From positions 92,660 through 156,659 of the forward strand of contig QJNS01000190.1 in NCBI GenBank assembly GCA_004154925.1: DNA of 64,000 nucleotides. Reading direction: 5' to 3'. The notes under the pieces are model-generated. The model did no database searches. It was given only the letters and a program-made list of their open reading frames with translations, and was not told where the DNA came from. Made by a program: the position numbers and the translations under genes. Positions 61,456 through 64,000 of the stretch are shown here, piece by piece (position 1 is the stretch's first letter; every line of letters starts with the position of its first letter). This DNA is from Monosporascus cannonballus (taxonomy: Eukaryota; Ascomycota; Sordariomycetes; Xylariales).

Positions 61456-61873
61456 TGTGACGGCTAGGCGGTTTAACCAACTATTAAACCTTAGTCGTAC
61501 GGGTTTATGTTGGCAGGAGTATCGTGGGAATCTGAGCAATAGATACAGTAACGTGTTACGTCTCGTAATACCAAGGGTGCTTTGGGTAACGAATTGTTAT
61601 TACAAGCTGAAGCTATTTAAATTATGGAATTAACGAGCGTATATATCTTTATCTGAGCTCAAGCTATCTTCCTTGGCTTAAAGCCGTCTTGCTAATTAAG
61701 ACCCCTTAAGCCTTCTTGAGCCCTTTTAAGGGCTCACCCGGCTCAAAGCTACTGGGCCAATGAGACCCGTTAAACCCTTTGAGCCCCTTACGTAACTTTT
61801 TGGCCCGGATCGGAACTTACTTTCTTGACGGGTCCGACCGTCTGAAAAGGGCCAAGACTGTTAGGTCACAACA
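61456..61873 (+). mobile_element. Solo LTR of family F
   Basis: It is 418 bp, starts TGTGACGGC and ends GGTCACAACA, with a perfect duplication CCTTG at 61451-61455 and 61874-61878. Its first 190 bp match the U5 side of LTRs C and E. The second half is rich in GAGCCC/GGGCTC and CTTAAGCC words. It is in the opposite orientation to 16285-16678. Confidence 0.95.
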
Positions 61874-61878
61874 CCTTG

Positions 61879-62201
61879 CTTGGAAAAGCGGAAAGATCAA
61901 TAATAGATACTCCATTATTTTATTCCATAAATACGGATAGTTAAATATTTAAAAAGTTAATATATTTGCTATTAAACAATAATTAGCTAATTGCTTTAAT
62001 ACCTTTAGTTAACTTTATCGCTTAGTCGATTTTATGGTAATGTAAAATCTTATTAAATTAATCCGTATTAATAAAAAAATAGGCTTAATTTCCATATCGA
62101 TTATTTCGTATCGATTATAATATTTAGCTCTTTAATTATTATTAAACAACTGTAGATTTCTATTTATTAAAAGTGTTTTTTTATATTTTTGAATACGGTA
62201 T
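61879..62201. other. AT-rich, probably RIP-degraded sequence
   Basis: No frame or repeat is recognisable after the family F target duplication up to the next LTR. Confidence 0.5.
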
Positions 62202-62639
62202 TGTAACGAACCTGTCATACATCCACCTGGAGGTATGAGCAGTATCCGAAAAGGGTCATGATTTGCAGGTAACAATAGGGCGAGGAATAATTCAATGATC
62301 TGTTCGTTAAAGAGATTTAAGTACTTTTCCCTCAATTAGAGAACGGTGCAGTTGCCTCTGACTAAAAGCTTAGATTAATAGCTAAGGAGCGAAAACTAAG
62401 TAGGTGCTATTTACATAAAAGACCGATTCATTATATATCCCAATTCCTAAAGTGAGTATGTCGTGGATCTATGTGATCTATGTGATCTATGTGATCTGGT
62501 CCCAGATCACTTAGATTACCTAGATCAACTAGATCACCTTTAAGAGCCAAGCTTCCCTGTCCGGGGTTTAGCCGTGACAGGTCCGCGCTAGGCCTTAAAG
62601 GTTGGCCTCCTCGAGGCAGGAACCCCTGTTCCTGTAACA
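62202..62639 (-). mobile_element. LTR of the A/B lineage (B-type 3' half), flanks not matching
   Basis: It is 438 bp, starts TGTAACGAACCTG and ends TTCCTGTAACA, little mutated. It contains three GTGATCTAT repeats and AGATCAC inverted partners (62465-62535). The left flank is GGTAT and the right flank GAAAC, so no target duplication. The right side is a fragment of an E/F-type LTR. It may be a product of recombination or deletion. Confidence 0.88.
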
Positions 62640-62745
62640 GAAACGTAATACGGTTATTTTATTACTTAGATTCTTATGATATTCCTGCTCATATAAACTC
62701 GTACGACTTAGGCTTAATAATTAGCAAAGCTTTTAAACCGTTATA
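62640..62745 (+). repeat. Fragment of an E/F-type LTR, RIP-mutated
   Basis: GAAACGTAATACGG through AACTCGTACGACTTAGGC to ACCGTTATA matches the last 110 bp or so of the LTR ending GCCGTCACA at 54364. Confidence 0.75.
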
Positions 62746-63022
62746 TAATAAATATAATAAATAATTAATCTTTATCTGCTAGATTATTCGTTGCTCTTAA
62801 GGGAATATAATCGTGTTAAATACGTTCGATTAATTTATAATACGTAATATTTGACAATATCTACAATAATTAACAATTTATTCCGTCTGTATTATTACGC
62901 CTTTAAGTACTGGGCTATGAATTTTAGGCGGATATCTTTTGAAATTATAAACGGTTTTATAAATTATGTAAAATGTGTAAAGGTTATAATATATATACTA
63001 ATAGTAATAATAAAATCGCCGG
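62746..63022. other. AT-rich sequence without recognised features
   Basis: An open frame at 62851-63087 runs into the following LTR and has no recognisable domain. Confidence 0.5.
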
Positions 63023-63027
63023 CTTTT

Positions 63028-63458
63028 TGTAACGAACCTGTTATACATCCACCTGGAGGTATAAGCAGTATCCAAAAAGGGTCTTGATTTGCAGGTAACA
63101 ATAAGGCGAAAAATGATTTAGTATGTTCGTTAAGGAGATTTTAAGGTATTCCTCTTTTAATCAGAGAACGGTACAATTGCTTTTGGTTAAAAGCTTAAAT
63201 TGATAGCTAAGGAACGAAAAATTAAGTAAGTGGTTATTTACATAAAAGACCTAAACCTTATATATCTTTCTTATCCTTTATATCTTTTATAATTTCTGGG
63301 GATCTCGAGAGACCATGGTATCTGTCGTCCACGAATCTCCTGGTATCTTTAGAGATTAACAGAGACCCGAGGTTTATCCGATGGAAGGTGGAGATCCCGA
63401 GCGTTTCCAACTTCCTGGGCCTCCTTTGGGCCTAGTGGAGTCCCTTCTGAACGTAATA
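63028..63458 (-). mobile_element. Solo LTR of the A/B lineage with a third type of U3
   Basis: It is 431 bp, starts TGTAACGAACC and ends GAACGTAATA, with a perfect duplication CTTTT at 63023-63027 and 63459-63463. Its first 240 bp match LTRs A and B. The remainder (GGGGATCTCGAGAGACCATGG, repeated GAGATCC/GAGTCCC words) is unlike either. Confidence 0.92.
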
Positions 63459-63463
63459 CTTTT

Positions 63464-64000
63464 GAAAAGCAGTTCTAATATTTTTATTAGGATTTTAAGT
63501 ACTTTATAATTTTATCACTGGAATATAATGTTTTTATATAACTTTTAACCCTACCGTTACCTCTTTTATTTTATAAATTTTACAATATTTAAATGTATTA
63601 AGGCCGCGAGCTATCGAAACTCGGTGTTTATACTATTAACCAGTATTTGTTGTAATAAAAAAAACCCTGACCACCGCTAAGGCTAGAAATAACTAATTGT
63701 TGGCAGATGTAGTAAATGTTTTTAAAGTTTTAAAAGGGCCAAAAGGGCTTTGATTTGTAGCCGTAGGATTCCAGGAATAAAAGGCCAGCTGCAAATATTA
63801 ATCGGGGAAGCCCCTAATGTAGCTACACCCAATTAAAAAAGCACCCCCGGCATGAAAAATTATAACACTTTGCCCTTACAAACACTAATTCGAATCCATT
63901 TATGACGTTATCATGGTTTGCAGTATTGTCACTTCTCCCAGGGCAGTTGGCTTTGTTATCCAGAGTGGTAATTACTGCCATGCTTCACGCACCATGACAA
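63464..64000. other. Right edge; no recognised gene
   Basis: AT-rich to about 63600, then more balanced. No frame or repeat that I can assign. Confidence 0.45.

Overview
The window looks like an accessory, transposon-dense block of a filamentous ascomycete (Pezizomycotina) genome. Most of it is very AT-rich, and the recognisable reading frames are riddled with TAA, TAG and TGA at places where relatives have Gln (CAA/CAG) or Trp (TGG). That is the signature of repeat-induced point mutation (RIP). Spliceosomal introns, LysM proteins, a killer-toxin-like chitinase and Gypsy/hAT elements all fit such a fungus. I cannot name the species.

Layout. 1-14063 is Gypsy element B, cut at the window edge; a complete relative, Gypsy A (4090-11372, TSD CTTTA), sits inside it. 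B lies inside Gypsy C (14350-26674, minus strand), which also holds a 130-bp solo LTR (14514-14643) and Gypsy D (15808-23640), itself hit by a solo LTR (16285-16678). 26675-28024 has no gene I recognise. From 28025 to 57570 lie two divergent host genes broken by transposons. On the minus strand (39792 to 28025) is a subgroup-C, killer-toxin-like chitinase with LysM and GH18 parts and a C-terminal nuclease-like domain, split by Gypsy H (28529-35253, TSD CCAGG). On the plus strand (40636 to 57570) is a multi-LysM effector-type gene, split by a 15.3-kb hAT transposon (40997-56317, 8-bp TSD GATAACAG) and by a solo LTR (56347-56552, TSD CAAAC). 57571-61455 is host-like sequence with two further damaged genes. 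61456-63458 is mostly solo LTRs.

Most notable: the hAT element carries cargo. Next to its RIP-damaged transposase lies an apparently intact four-exon gene for a histone H3 variant (41463-42370, minus) with a two-residue-longer loop 1, as in centromeric H3 (CENP-A), and a long charged C-terminal tail. A second, RIP-damaged H3-like gene (about 46500-47002, plus) has an intron at exactly the same codon position. A third multi-exon gene of unknown function (about 47363-55746) is split by Gypsy E (47627-54364, TSD TACCG) and by a second 130-bp solo LTR. Clusters of a 12-bp-period repeat (GTACTAATC plus 3 nt) are spread through the hAT, inverted at its two ends and present in the introns of its cargo genes.

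How it fits together: a chitinase/LysM gene pair sharing one upstream region was inactivated by successive insertions and RIP. The exact target-site duplications let the order of events be read. Only the histone gene in the hAT still looks fully codable.
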